From Syntrophaceae bacterium UBA1062 (lineage in GTDB: Bacteria > Desulfobacterota > Desulfomonilia > UBA1062), in contig DCDF01000053.1 of the NCBI GenBank assembly GCA_002316295.1, positions 1,196-7,107 of the forward strand: DNA of 5,912 nt, read 5' to 3'. Numbering within the stretch: the stretch's first letter is position 1; every line of letters begins with the position of its first letter. Below, in pieces: positions 5,571-5,912 of this stretch. A model generated the notes under the pieces. The model was not told the DNA's origin. It saw only the letters and a list, made by a program, of their open reading frames with translations, and made no database searches. Position numbers and translations under genes: made by a program.

Positions 5571-5912
5571 TATTGTCGTGGCCCATCTCAGTTGTGTGGT
5601 TAGCGTACATATCGTATTTTTTTGCTAAGCCGGAGTTTTTTCAGTTTCCGGAAGATGCGGAAAACCAGCCCTTATTGAGATTTGAAATTCCAACCATATT
5701 TATCATGTCATGCGCCGGTTTTATGCAATCTGGAGTAGAACGAGCTTTCCTGATCCACGAGCGGGTGATGTCCTGGTAATGAACCAAGACCGGGTCGAAG
5801 CCGTGCCAGACTCCTTCATTGCGGCGATTACTGCCCGAAGAGCATTGGGTCGAGGCACAGGCCCATCCCTGAATTCAACAGGGAGATAATGGACGGCATG
5901 AGTTCGATCGGT
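5571..5912. other. Flank beyond the IS remnant; no defensible gene
   Basis: About 340 bases lie between the candidate IS end and the window edge. The part from about 5600 to 5715 is visibly more AT-rich than the rest of the window. Several short frames are open. A plus-strand frame of 68 codons from TTG 5573 contains FEIPTIFIMSCAGFMQSG. A minus-strand frame between stops near 5885 and 5645 contains GFDPVLVHYQDITRSWI. A plus-strand frame contains HCGDYCPKSIGSRHRPIPEF and runs off the right edge. None has a good ribosome site plus a recognisable family, and they overlap each other, so at most one could be real. The stretch may be part of another mobile-element relic, or the edge of a gene continuing outside. 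Confidence 0.4.
5866..5884. repeat. Small perfect hairpin around an EcoRI-like hexamer
   Basis: TCCCTG (5866-5871) pairs with CAGGGA (5879-5884) across a seven-base loop. No T run follows on either strand, so it is not an intrinsic terminator. It may be chance. Confidence 0.25.

Noticed and set aside
5630..5656. CCGGA/TCCGG stem in the right flank as a terminator
   Set aside because: Only five pairs across a loop of about 12 bases. The T run is in the loop and not after the stem.

Overview
The window reads as a GC-rich chromosomal segment of a Gram-negative bacterium. The evidence for this is a lipoprotein signal peptide, a DUF2868/DUF3482 gene pair typical of Proteobacteria and relatives, a DUF2062 membrane protein and an HD-GYP relic. 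A deltaproteobacterial or similar environmental lineage would fit, but nothing here fixes the taxon.

Left part (1-3163): after a short leader with an imperfect hairpin and an AT-rich tract come two tightly coupled plus-strand genes. The first encodes a four-helix membrane protein (DUF2868). The second encodes a GTPase with a C-terminal glycine-rich membrane segment (DUF3482). They share one base (TAATG) and almost certainly form a two-gene operon for an uncharacterised membrane-associated GTPase module.

Middle part (3164-4427): a convergent minus-strand gene encodes a soluble protein I do not recognise. It is followed by a possible small plus-strand frame whose stop overlaps the start of a DUF2062 membrane protein (ATGA). 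A clear intrinsic terminator spans the DUF2062 stop codon and closes this unit.

Right part (4428-5912): this is an eroding region. A degenerate HD-GYP gene has at least three frame changes and has lost most of its metal-binding signature. A small, apparently intact lipoprotein gene is coupled to its old stop codon. Next comes the 3' end of an IS5-family transposase that keeps its Y(2)R(3)E(6)K motif and a candidate right terminal repeat. The last roughly 340 bases are partly AT-rich and hold no gene I can defend.

I see no CRISPR array, tRNA, rRNA, integrase or recognisable defence system. The most interesting content is the uncharacterised GTPase/membrane pair, the decayed HD-GYP next to a surviving lipoprotein, and the unassigned minus-strand gene.
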